NCBI GenBank assembly: GCA_011390955.1
Contig: JAABRM010000010.1
Location: 1 to 64,000 of the forward strand
DNA length: 64,000 nt
Direction: 5' to 3'
Source of the DNA: Oscillatoriales cyanobacterium
GTDB lineage: Bacteria; Cyanobacteriota; Cyanobacteriia; Cyanobacteriales; Laspinemataceae
Shown here: positions 18,222 to 26,382 of the stretch, one piece after another
Layout: each line of letters begins with the position of its first letter
Numbering within the stretch: the first letter of the stretch is position 1
Notes under the pieces: generated by a model
What the model was told of the DNA's origin: nothing
The model's database searches: none
The model's input: the letters and a program-made list of their open reading frames with translations, nothing else
Translations under genes and position numbers: made by a program

Positions 18222-18656
18222 ATGAACTCCCTAATCATCCCCGATGTTCAGCGGTTAAAGATTGGCGAAGTCGCCAGTCAAAGTGGTTTGCCGGTAAAAA
18301 CTATTCGTTATTACGAAGAAATTGGTTTACTTGCGCCCACGGTCAAACGTTCTGAATCTGGTTATCGTTTGTTTGACAACCAGGTACTTAATCGTTTGGC
18401 TTTTATTAAGCGATCGCAATCTTTTGGGTTAAGTTTAAATGAAATTAAAACAATTCTCCACCTGCACGACCAAGGTCAGTTGCCTTGTGGTGAAGTGAAA
18501 CTTATGGTTCAGCAGAAATTAGTTGAGATCGCCGATCGAATAGAAGCCTTAGAAACTTTACGCGGGGAACTCCAAGGCTTACTTTCCGGTTGGCAAGACC
18601 GCCCAAGTGCTGACCGCATCGCCCGGACAATTTGCCCTAATATTCAATTAGACTAA
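18222..18656 (+). CDS. MerR-family transcriptional regulator, metal-responsive type
   Basis: 144 residues from the ATG at 18222. The N-terminal winged HTH is clear: LKIGEVASQSGLPVKTIRYYEEIGLLAP, then ESGYRLFDN and the dimerisation helix start. Cys89 (LPCGEV), just before the long antiparallel helix, matches the position of ZntR Cys79. A second cysteine, Cys138 (TICPN), lies near the C-terminus. This suggests a heavy-metal or thiol sensor, but the CXC or CCHHH loops of ZntR/CadR are not complete, so the ligand is open. Its TAA overlaps the ATG of the WD40 gene (TAATG), so the two are translationally coupled. Confidence 0.85.
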   Translation: MNSLIIPDVQRLKIGEVASQSGLPVKTIRYYEEIGLLAPTVKRSESGYRLFDNQVLNRLAFIKRSQSFGLSLNEIKTILHLHDQGQLPCGEVKLMVQQKLVEIADRIEALETLRGELQGLLSGWQDRPSADRIARTICPNIQLD

Positions 18657-19768
18657 TGACCAATTACCTGAAAAAGAAAATCAGAACCGGACGCAACATA
18701 CTCATTCTGTTTTCTTTTTCTTTGTTTTGTAGTTTAATCCCCATCTCCTTGGGTCAACTTCCTTTGTTTGCGGGTTTCCCCCCTCAGACGTTGACCCAGG
18801 AATCTTCGTGGGGGAATCTTCAGCTAGTCAGAACTCTGGAAATTCGCCATAAAACGGCGGTTGAGTCGTTGGTGTTTACCCCCAATGGCGAAATGTTAGT
18901 CAGTGGTGGGGGTCGCAACGATCCGATTATTCATTTGTGGACTGTGCGAGATGGCAAACATCGGGGACAGTTGAAAGGACATCAAACCAGGGTGCTGTCA
19001 ATGGCGATCGCCCCTGATGGTAAAACCTTAGTCAGTGGGGGAGAAGATTCCCTGATTAATCTCTGGGATTTGGAACAACGCGAGTTAATCCGCACCTTTG
19101 CTTCCCATTCGTCTCATGTGATGTCTTTGGCGATTACTCCTAATGGCCAAAATTTGATTAGTGGGGGGTTGGATGGGCTGAAAATCTGGAATCTTCAGCA
19201 ACAACTATTTATTGAAACTTTATTACGGCTGAATCCGATTTACTCCGTGGCGGTCGATCCTCGCGGCAGGCTGTTAGTTACAGGGGGCAAAAACGGCGAA
19301 ATTACTCTTTGGGATGCCCAACCAGACTGTACCGAGACTCTGGGTTGTTTTGTCCCCCGTCATAACCCGAATGACGGCACGTTTAAAGGACATACGGATG
19401 CCATTAGTGCGCTGGCATTTACCCCGAATGGAGAATATTTAGTCAGTGGCAGTTACGATCGCACTATCAAACTGTGGCATCTGGATACTGGGGAAATGAG
19501 GTCTTTGGGAGAGCATCTTGGCCCGATTCATACTTTGGCGATCGCCCCTGATGGTCAAACCCTCGCCAGTGCTAGTCGGGATGGGCTGAGGCTTTGGAGT
19601 TTGCGATCGGGTGAAGTCCTCCACCGGATTTCCGCCACGGTGGATGCGGTGCAAGCGGTGGCTTTTAGTCCCGATGGCACCATGCTGGCTACTGGGGGCG
19701 ACAATAACACGATTCAAATTTGGCGGTTGAGTTCCGGGACTCCCTCTAACCTCCCTCTAACTAACTAG
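18656..19768 (+). CDS. Exported or membrane-anchored WD40 repeat protein
   Basis: 370 residues starting within the stop codon of the MerR gene (TAATG). An N-terminal basic segment and hydrophobic stretch (NILILFSFSLFCSLIPISLG) form a signal peptide or anchor. The rest is a WD40 propeller with about seven blades (e.g. GHQTRVLSMAIAPDGKTLVSGGEDSLINLWDL, here split as GHQTRVLSMAIAPDGKTLV / SGGEDSLINLWDL; GHTDAISALAFTPNGEYLV; AVQAVAFSPDGTMLATGG). No catalytic domain is present, so it is probably a scaffold. Its coupling to a MerR regulator is unusual; a role in the response sensed by that regulator is only a guess. Confidence 0.85.
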   Translation: MTNYLKKKIRTGRNILILFSFSLFCSLIPISLGQLPLFAGFPPQTLTQESSWGNLQLVRTLEIRHKTAVESLVFTPNGEMLVSGGGRNDPIIHLWTVRDGKHRGQLKGHQTRVLSMAIAPDGKTLVSGGEDSLINLWDLEQRELIRTFASHSSHVMSLAITPNGQNLISGGLDGLKIWNLQQQLFIETLLRLNPIYSVAVDPRGRLLVTGGKNGEITLWDAQPDCTETLGCFVPRHNPNDGTFKGHTDAISALAFTPNGEYLVSGSYDRTIKLWHLDTGEMRSLGEHLGPIHTLAIAPDGQTLASASRDGLRLWSLRSGEVLHRISATVDAVQAVAFSPDGTMLATGGDNNTIQIWRLSSGTPSNLPLTN

Positions 19769-19777
19769 GTGCTCAAC

Positions 19778-19834
19778 AGAGAGGATAAAGGATAAAGGAT
19801 AAAGGATAGAGGATAGAGGATAGAGGATAGAGGA
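19778..19834. repeat. GGATAAA/GGATAGA heptad repeat (STRR)
   Basis: About eight heptads, first GGATAAA then GGATAGA, directly after the WD40 gene. The drift between the two halves shows divergence after expansion. Confidence 0.85.
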
Positions 19835-19875
19835 GCAACAATATATTGTTGCAGGTTTGCTGGCGATCGGATCTG

Positions 19876-20020
19876 ATACCAAATACGGTTGTCAAAACCC
19901 GTCTATAAAGGCATCTGTCATTCCCGCCGATGGCGGCCTTCGCGGGGGTAAACTCCTGCGGGAATCCACAAGTGTTTTAGGGGATTACCATAGTCAGTCT
20001 ATGAGAACTGTATTTGGTAT
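19876..20020. mobile_element. 145-bp MITE-like element with ATACCAAATACGGTT ends
   Basis: A 15-bp terminal inverted repeat with one mismatch (19876-19890, 20006-20020) encloses a palindromic core: CATTCCCGCCGATGG...GCGGGAATCCACA. The core also occurs in the TAAGTAG-ended family (e.g. 25035-25185), although the ends are unrelated. This indicates either a nested insertion or a shared REP-like module. Confidence 0.65.
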
Positions 20021-20105
20021 GACTTGGCGCGATCGCCCTAGACAGATCAGAGTACATGAGTTTCAATAGAAGTTAAATTCGGCCCGATCGCCAAGAGGTT
20101 TTTCT

Positions 20106-21044
20106 ATGTCTACGAATGAAACAAAATATCGATTAGTCACGCGGAGTGACTTTGATGGTCTAGTTTGCGCCGTGCTCTTCAAGGAACTAGACATGATTGA
20201 TGACATTAAATTTGTTCATCCTAAAGATATGCAGGATGGAAAAATTGAAGTCACGGATCGGGATATTACCACTAACTTGCCTTATGTAGAAGGCGTCCAT
20301 TTAGCCTTCGACCACCACGCCAGTGAAACGATTAGAAACGAACAAATTCAAGATAATCACATTATTGAACCCAACGCCCCCTCAGCCGCCCGAGTCGTTT
20401 ACAACTATTATGGCGGTAAAGAAACCTTTACGAATATTTCCGATGAAATGATGGAGGCCGTTGATAAATCTGATTCGGCTAAATTTGAAAAACACGAAGT
20501 TTTAGATCCAGAAAATTGGGTGCTTTTGAACTTTATTATGGATGCCCGAACCGGGTTGGGTCGCTTTAAGACTTTCCGGATTTCCAACTATCAATTAATG
20601 ATGGAGTTAATCGACTATTGCAAAAATCATAGCATTCAGGAAATTTTAGCTCTCCCTGATGTCAAAGAAAGAATCGACCTTTATTTTGAGCAATCCGTAC
20701 CTTTTAAAGAACAATTAAAACGATGCTCAAAAGTTTATAAAAATTTAGTCATTCTAGATTTAAGAAATGAGGAGATCATTTATGCGGGCAACCGCTTTAT
20801 GATTTATGCGTTATATCCTCAGTGTAATATTTCCATCCATCTGATGTGGGGATTAAAACAGCAAAATACTGTGTTTGCCGTGGGCAAGTCAATCTTTAAC
20901 CGTTCTTCCAATACAAATATCGGCAAATTAATGCTGAAACACAACGGCGGTGGTCATGCCAATGCGGGAACTTGCCAAGTGGATAATGACCAAGCGGAAG
21001 CGGTGAAACAGGAGTTGATTCGTCAGATTAACGCCGATGGTTAA
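20106..21044 (+). CDS. DHH-family phosphoesterase (exopolyphosphatase-like)
   Basis: 312 residues; ATG at 20106 with AAGAGG seven bases upstream. Motif order fits DHH/DHHA1 proteins: SDFDGLVCA (metal-binding Asp pair), an Asp in the second region, FDHHASE (DHH motif) and GGGHANAGTC (DHHA1 glycine-rich loop). The family includes exopolyphosphatases, nanoRNases and cyclic dinucleotide phosphodiesterases; this subgroup is usually annotated as exopolyphosphatase-like. It is soluble, with no membrane segment. It stands alone and ends in a good terminator at 21075-21113. The exact substrate cannot be read from the sequence. Confidence 0.85.
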   Translation: MSTNETKYRLVTRSDFDGLVCAVLFKELDMIDDIKFVHPKDMQDGKIEVTDRDITTNLPYVEGVHLAFDHHASETIRNEQIQDNHIIEPNAPSAARVVYNYYGGKETFTNISDEMMEAVDKSDSAKFEKHEVLDPENWVLLNFIMDARTGLGRFKTFRISNYQLMMELIDYCKNHSIQEILALPDVKERIDLYFEQSVPFKEQLKRCSKVYKNLVILDLRNEEIIYAGNRFMIYALYPQCNISIHLMWGLKQQNTVFAVGKSIFNRSSNTNIGKLMLKHNGGGHANAGTCQVDNDQAEAVKQELIRQINADG

Positions 21045-21074
21045 TTGGTGAATTTGCGGAAAATTCAGTTAATG

Positions 21075-21113
21075 AAAACCCCGGATTTATTCTTATTAAA
21101 AAACCGGGGTTTT
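21075..21113 (+). terminator. Rho-independent terminator of the DHH gene
   Basis: 10-bp arms AAAACCCCGG / CCGGGGTTTT with a 19-nt loop, ending in a T-run, 30 bp after the stop codon. Confidence 0.85.
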
Positions 21114-21640
21114 GCTAGTTTAATTGAATGATTTTATTTCAGGTCTGACATATTAGACAATTCTCGCAAAATACCGATCTCGATCCCCCCCAACCCCCCT
21201 GAGCGGGAATGACAAGTGTTGAATTTGTACTGTTATGCAACCTCACAAATCTCCCAACGGCTGTATAGTGATATCAATCACAATTGAAATGACTATATAT
21301 AGTGGAGTGAGCATGACTCACTCACAGTTTAGGGTTGATGCGTAAGTTTTATCATAGAAATTAGATGAAGTAATATTGCAAAAGATTACAGGAAGTAGCA
21401 ATTCTTTGCAAGAGGTTTACAAATAGATTTTCATCTTCGGCTGAACCTGTTTGATGCTGGCGCGGGCGTCAGGATTTTTTGATGGCTTTTAAGAGGATAT
21501 TTCAGCTTTTTTGCGGTTTTTTTGGCATACTACAAGCAAGCATTGATTGATTGTTATTGGTTATTCGTTATTTGACCCGCGTCAAAATCACAAATAACTA
21601 ATAACAGTTAAATAATAACGAATGATAAATAATAGATAAT
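21114..21640. other. Intergenic region upstream of the TPS haemagglutinin gene
   Basis: About 525 bp without a gene. There is an end fragment of the CATTCCCGC repeat (near 21195-21220, GAGCGGGAATGACAAG), a TAGTGGAGTGAGCATGACTCACTCAC inverted stretch near 21300-21325 (split arms GTGAG/CTCAC), and an imperfect inverted repeat TGTTATTGGTTATT / AATAACTAATAACA (about 21551-21606) immediately before the start codon. Confidence 0.4.
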
Positions 21641-24496
21641 ATGTTAGGTAAATCCCCAATACCCTGGACTGTCACTCTGTGTAGCTACTGCTTTGGCTAT
21701 GCGATCGCGCCATCAATTGCCCAAGGTCAGATTATTCCCGATCGCACCTTACCGATCGATTCCGTGGTGAATCCGGATGGCAACCTGCAAACAATTACCG
21801 GGGGAACTGCTGCCGGAGCTAATCTATTTCATAGTTTTCGGGAATTTTCTTTGCCGACTGGTGCCGAGGCATTTTTTAACAATGCTTCAGAGATTAGCCA
21901 TATTTTCACTCGCGTCACTGGTGGCAATATTTCTAATATTGATGGCTTAATTCGCGCTAACGGGACAGCGAGTTTATTTTTCCTCAACCCCAATGGCATT
22001 ATCTTTGGCCCAAATGCTCAGTTAAATATTGGCGGTTCATTTTTTGCCAGTAGTGCCGAAAGTTTGGTGATGGCCGATGGTAGTTTGTTTAGTGCGACCA
22101 ATCCCGAAGCCCCGCCATTGCTCACAATTAATCTGCCAGTGGGCTTACAGTTTGGCAGGGATCCCGGTGCCATTGTTAACCAGTCTCAGGGGACAGATAA
22201 TCAAGGAAACGCGATCGGTCTGGCAACACAACCAGGGCAAAGTTTGGCATTAATTGGCGGTAGCTTGCTTTTGGATGGGGGAAAACTGACCAGTCCCCAA
22301 GGACAAATTTACCTCGGTAGTGTGGGCAGTAATGCCAGAGTGAGTTTATCTGGTCCCGATCTTGGCTTTGCCCCAGGATATGCCGGGGTGGAGAATTTCG
22401 GCGATATTCAATTGACCCAAAATGCCGTGGTGAATGCCAGTGGGAATGGTGGTGGCGCGATCGCTGTCCGGGGCGGTAATCTCACTTTGACCAATGGCTC
22501 CAGCATTATTTCCCATACCCTAGGCAGCGAAAACGGCAGCAATATTACCGTTGACGCTAATCAATTTGTGCTCAATAACGGCGCCTTTATTTCTGCATCA
22601 ACCTTTGGCAGTGGGGACGGCGGCAACCTCACCCTCCGCGCTACGGAGCAGGTTAACCTTAGTGGCACCCAGCGATTAGTTATATCCGAACAGATTTTAG
22701 CCGGAACCTTTGACCCCCTGAATATAAATAGTGGTTTATATGCCTTGACTGCCAGCAATGGGATGGCAGGGGATCTGACTCTGGAGACGAACCAGTTAAT
22801 CGTCAACAATGGTATCGGCATCTTGGCTTCTACCTTTGGCCCCGGTAACGGCGGAAATTTGGCAATTAAGGCTGATTTCATTGATATCACTGGCGGCTCC
22901 CTGGTGATGGCTGGGACTGCGGGCACCGGCAGCGCCAACAACTTGACCATTGATACGCGGCAATTGAGAGTCCAAGATGGTTCCGTTGTTTCCAGTACCA
23001 CCTTTGGCCCCGGTCAGGGAGCCAGTGTCATCGTCAACGCTGCGGAGCAAGTAGAATTAGTTGGTGCTCCGGCCAATGTTTTAGGCAGAACTTTTGGGGT
23101 CAGTCGCTTAATTACCCTCCTGCCCACCAGCATTCTCAGTGGCAGTGTCGGTCGCGAAGAAACCGGGACTGGGAATGCTGGAGATTTAATTATTAATACT
23201 GGCCGGTTAATTGTTAGAGATGGTGGTTCTCTTTCCGCTGCCAGTACCAGTGCGGGAAAAGGGGGGACAATGTTGATTGATGCTTCGGAGTCAGTGGAAG
23301 TCGTCGGGGTTTCTGGGGATGGCCTGTTGGCTAGTTCTTTATTAGCCACGTCTAGTGGCCCGACCAGTGAGGCTGGTGACATTGTGATTAATACCGGGAA
23401 ACTGCTTGTCCGCGATGGCGGGACGATCGCCGCTGGGACTTTTTTTGGACCGGGGGCTGGGGGCAGCGTGACGGTGAATGCTTCCGAGTCGATCGAAGTT
23501 ACTGGTCGTCGGGCTGGGACTTTGATTCCTAGTGGGATATCGGCGTCTTCGGGCTTGGCCGGATCGCCAATTCCCGCCAGTGGAGCGGGGGGCGACGTGA
23601 GCATTGTTACGGATAAGTTGATTGTCAGTGATGGGGCGCAACTGGCGGTGAGCAGTGTGAGTCTGGGTGATGCGGGAAATCTAGAAGTAGTGGCTCGCGA
23701 AATCGAGGTTGCCAATACCGGGGAAATTACTGGGGCTACCAGTTCCGGTCAGGGTGGCAATATTCGCTTGCAAAGTCAAGATTTGCTGTTGCGGCAAACG
23801 GGCAATATTAATACCAATGCGGCGAATACTAATGGCGGGAATATTGCGATCGCCACTGAGAATTTAGTCGCCCTGGACAATAGCGATATTACGGCAAATG
23901 CCTTGGCGGGTCGTGGGGGTCAGGTCAGAATTAATGCTCAAGGGATTTTTGGCACCGAATTTCGCTCCTTCGAGACGCCCTTGAGCGATATTACCGCCAC
24001 TTCTGACCTCGGCCCCCAGTTTAGTGGCACCGTGGATATTAATACTCCAGATATTGATGCTGCTGCTGGGTTGTTGGAGTTGGCAGAAAGTCCCGTTGAT
24101 GTAGCCCGCTTGATTAGCAAAAATTTATGTGACCCAGGCGATACCAGTCAATTTACCGTGACTGGTCGCGGCGGGTTCCCCCGTTCTCCCAGTGAGGTGA
24201 TTGACTCCCCTTTGGTATGGGACGATTTACAATTTTTTGGCGATCGCCCCAACGAGGTGCCAAGGGGCAGTTCACAGGTAGAGTCACAAAGCCCTCTGCT
24301 GTCCGATGATTTGCCCATTGTGGAGGCTCAAGGGTGGCTGGTGAGGGAGTCGGGGACGGTGGTTTTGGTGGCGCGTGAAGCGAAGCTATCGCGTCAGCGC
24401 GAATCGCCTCACGTCACGCCCTCTGGGTTTGGGTTGCGGTTGCCTAGTTGCCGGGGATCCGCCATCGTGCAGGAGAGTGCCGGTGCCGAGCAGTAG
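21641..24496 (+). CDS. Filamentous haemagglutinin-type secreted protein (TpsA of two-partner secretion)
   Basis: 951 residues from the ATG at 21641. A signal peptide ends near SIAQGQ. Residues of about 30-165 form the TPS/haemagglutination-activity domain: PDRTLPIDSVV, ITGGTAAGANLFHSF, IDGLIRANGTASLFFLNPNGIIFGPNA (split at LIRANGTASLFFL / NPNGIIFGPNA) and GSFFASSAES. The rest is a right-handed beta-helix of G/N/S/T-rich repeats with DGGxxxAxTxGxGxGG periodicity. It ends with the cyanobacterial C-terminal pattern LCDPGDTSQF, GRGGFPRSP, PLVWDDLQ. It is exported by an outer-membrane TpsB (ShlB/FhaC) protein, not encoded in this window. DUF928 and CHASE2-cyclase genes follow on the same strand, a neighbourhood common in cyanobacteria. 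Adhesion or envelope function is inferred. Confidence 0.92.
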   Translation: MLGKSPIPWTVTLCSYCFGYAIAPSIAQGQIIPDRTLPIDSVVNPDGNLQTITGGTAAGANLFHSFREFSLPTGAEAFFNNASEISHIFTRVTGGNISNIDGLIRANGTASLFFLNPNGIIFGPNAQLNIGGSFFASSAESLVMADGSLFSATNPEAPPLLTINLPVGLQFGRDPGAIVNQSQGTDNQGNAIGLATQPGQSLALIGGSLLLDGGKLTSPQGQIYLGSVGSNARVSLSGPDLGFAPGYAGVENFGDIQLTQNAVVNASGNGGGAIAVRGGNLTLTNGSSIISHTLGSENGSNITVDANQFVLNNGAFISASTFGSGDGGNLTLRATEQVNLSGTQRLVISEQILAGTFDPLNINSGLYALTASNGMAGDLTLETNQLIVNNGIGILASTFGPGNGGNLAIKADFIDITGGSLVMAGTAGTGSANNLTIDTRQLRVQDGSVVSSTTFGPGQGASVIVNAAEQVELVGAPANVLGRTFGVSRLITLLPTSILSGSVGREETGTGNAGDLIINTGRLIVRDGGSLSAASTSAGKGGTMLIDASESVEVVGVSGDGLLASSLLATSSGPTSEAGDIVINTGKLLVRDGGTIAAGTFFGPGAGGSVTVNASESIEVTGRRAGTLIPSGISASSGLAGSPIPASGAGGDVSIVTDKLIVSDGAQLAVSSVSLGDAGNLEVVAREIEVANTGEITGATSSGQGGNIRLQSQDLLLRQTGNINTNAANTNGGNIAIATENLVALDNSDITANALAGRGGQVRINAQGIFGTEFRSFETPLSDITATSDLGPQFSGTVDINTPDIDAAAGLLELAESPVDVARLISKNLCDPGDTSQFTVTGRGGFPRSPSEVIDSPLVWDDLQFFGDRPNEVPRGSSQVESQSPLLSDDLPIVEAQGWLVRESGTVVLVAREAKLSRQRESPHVTPSGFGLRLPSCRGSAIVQESAGAEQ

Positions 24497-24539
24497 AGGC
24501 GCTTCAATACCAGTTACAAAAATTCATCCAACAGACCCT

Positions 24540-24690
24540 AGCAAGTGAAAAGTGAAAAGTGAATAGTGAATAGTGAATAGTGAATAGTGAATAGTGAAAA
24601 GTGAAAAGTGAAAAGTGGTAGGGGCGTTCTCGCATTCGCCCCTACAAATGAAATATCACTATTCACTTTTCACTATTCACTCTTTCATCA
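24540..24690. repeat. TAGTGAA heptad repeats flanking a GTAGGGGCG palindrome
   Basis: GTGAAAA/GTGAATA heptads (about 24544-24615), a GTAGGGGCGTTCTCGC/ATTCGCCCCTAC palindrome (24618-24645), then the inverse-complement heptads CACTATT/CACTTTT (about 24657-24682). The arrangement heptads-palindrome-inverted heptads is symmetrical and can form one long stem. Confidence 0.85.
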
Positions 24691-25034
24691 GCATCATCAG
24701 CATCCTCAGTGTGGAATGCATGCCCACGCTACAACATAAATACTAATTAGGATGATGCTTAAATCTTTAAGAAAGAAAAAAATTTGGCCAATCTTTATCT
24801 GATATTACTCTGGGTTGGGGCATCCGTACACCAGGTGGTTTTTTGCCGTTCATAGATAAACTCACAGTATAATAAGTAGAAAAGGCGTCATAAATAAGGA
24901 AAATCGATCGATGCCTCTTCCCAGATATTCAGGTGATGCGTCATTCCCGATCTATCTTCTGAGGGGATCGGATCGGTCTGGATGCTATGTCGATATGTGT
25001 TGATTATATACAAGCATCAATATTGAAACAACTG

Positions 25035-25185
25035 AGTAGGTGAACATAATTAATTGCACTTTTCGTTCCCCGCCGATAGGCTTTGGATTCCCGTCGGAGT
25101 TTACCCCCGCGAATGCCGCCATCGGCGGGAATGACAGTTTTTCTTCTGATATGGTCTTTGGTGCATTTATTTCTGCCCACCTACT
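25035..25185. mobile_element. TAAGTAG-family MITE, copy A
   Basis: Imperfect terminal inverted repeats of about 24 bp (AGTAGGTGAACATAATTAAT... and ...ATTTCTGCCCACCTACT) enclose the CATTCCCGC-type core; GCAC/GTGC pairs mark the inner ends. It ends 33 bp before the DUF928 start codon. It is 151 bp long; related copies are at 28903, 54432, 57389 and 59176. Confidence 0.75.
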
Positions 25186-25217
25186 TAAGTCACAATTTTC
25201 ATTATTGTTTTTAGGTT

Positions 25218-25985
25218 ATGACTTTGAATAAATCTCCAATTCGTCTCGCAGGCTGTTCCCTGGCGAGTTTCTCCTTAACCATGCTTCTGGGTGGTTTATC
25301 AGCCCAGGCCCAGATGCCGTCTGAAGCCATGATAGAAAGTCAAATTATTGCTGGAGTGACATTTGAGCCTCCTGGGGACCGAACTCTGGATCGTTCCCAA
25401 GGAGGAGCGACTCGTGATAGTGGGTATTGTCCCACTGATAGTTCGAGTTCGACTCAATCGGTGCTGCCCTTGATGCCTCAGAATAGTCGGCAAGAGTTTA
25501 CGGTGAGCGATCGCCCCACTTTTTTTATGTATGTGCCTTCCACTTCGGCGCAACAAATATTTTTTACTCTGAAAGACCAAACTGAAGATTATTACTACCA
25601 GAAAATGTTGTCCGTTCCTGAAGGCGCCAGTATTATTAGCATTGAGCTTCCCGAAGATGCCCCTGCTTTAGAGGTGGGAAAAAATTATCGCTGGACTTTT
25701 GCTCTAGCTTGCCAAGTGCCTGTGGGACCAGATAGCCCAATGGTGACTGGTTGGGTGAAGCGGGTGTCCCCCAGTGAGGTGGGACTGACTCAGCTTGACC
25801 CTACCCCCTCTCTGGAAATGGCAAAATCTTATGCATCTGCCGGGGTTTGGTTTGATGCGCTAACCACTTTGGCTCGGTTGCGTCAGCAACAACCAGAAAG
25901 CTATACCGCTACCTGGGAACAGTTTTTAACTTCTGCGGGCTTAGAGGCGATCGCGACTAAACCGCTGATTCTTGAAGAAAATTAA
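25218..25985 (+). CDS. DUF928 domain protein, exported
   Basis: 255 residues from the ATG at 25218. A signal peptide ends at LSAQAQ. The mature part matches the cyanobacterial DUF928 pattern: RTLDRSQGGATRDS, VLPLMPQNSRQEFTVSDRPTFFMYVP (split at LMPQNSRQEFTVSDRPT / FFMYVP), LEVGKNYRWTFALAC and WVKRV, with a C-terminal helical part (AKSYASAGVWFDALTTLARLR). Its function is unknown; it is periplasmic or associated with the cell envelope. The genes for TPS haemagglutinin (upstream) and CHASE2 cyclase (downstream) accompany it, a recurrent cyanobacterial association. A MITE occupies its probable promoter region. Confidence 0.85.
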   Translation: MTLNKSPIRLAGCSLASFSLTMLLGGLSAQAQMPSEAMIESQIIAGVTFEPPGDRTLDRSQGGATRDSGYCPTDSSSSTQSVLPLMPQNSRQEFTVSDRPTFFMYVPSTSAQQIFFTLKDQTEDYYYQKMLSVPEGASIISIELPEDAPALEVGKNYRWTFALACQVPVGPDSPMVTGWVKRVSPSEVGLTQLDPTPSLEMAKSYASAGVWFDALTTLARLRQQQPESYTATWEQFLTSAGLEAIATKPLILEEN

Positions 25986-26059
25986 TCATCGATCGCTCAA
26001 CGATCGCTCAATTGTGAGCGATCGATGATGGTGCGGAAGTTAATCATTAATTTCAAGCT

Positions 26060-26093
26060 AATCCGGCTTGTGGTGACACCAGCCGGATTTTTT
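26060..26093 (+). terminator. Rho-independent terminator after the DUF928 gene
   Basis: Stem AATCCGGCT / AGCCGGATT with a 12-nt loop and a following T-run. A separate long palindrome (ATCATCGATCGCTCA...TGAGCGATCGATGAT, about 25986-26030) lies just upstream, right after the stop codon. Confidence 0.8.
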
Positions 26094-26382
26094 ATGGCTA
26101 AATTATGGCTAGATCATAGAATAGAGTGGCGGTAGCTTTAGCCCCGATTCAAGCAATACATAGATTTCCTTTAGCTGGTGATTCATTAATCCTGATAGGC
26201 TAAATCTAATGTCTGAATATGGAATTAACCTCAGATAAACCGTTAAAACCAAGCAGGCGATCGCAAATCAATCGGGGTGATGTGGCGGATCGGTTTCTGG
26301 CAAAGATGCCCGGATTGCTGATGCCCAAACGGATCGGAAATTATGCCTCCTGAAATTAATTCTGAATTTGAGAGGATCTGCC

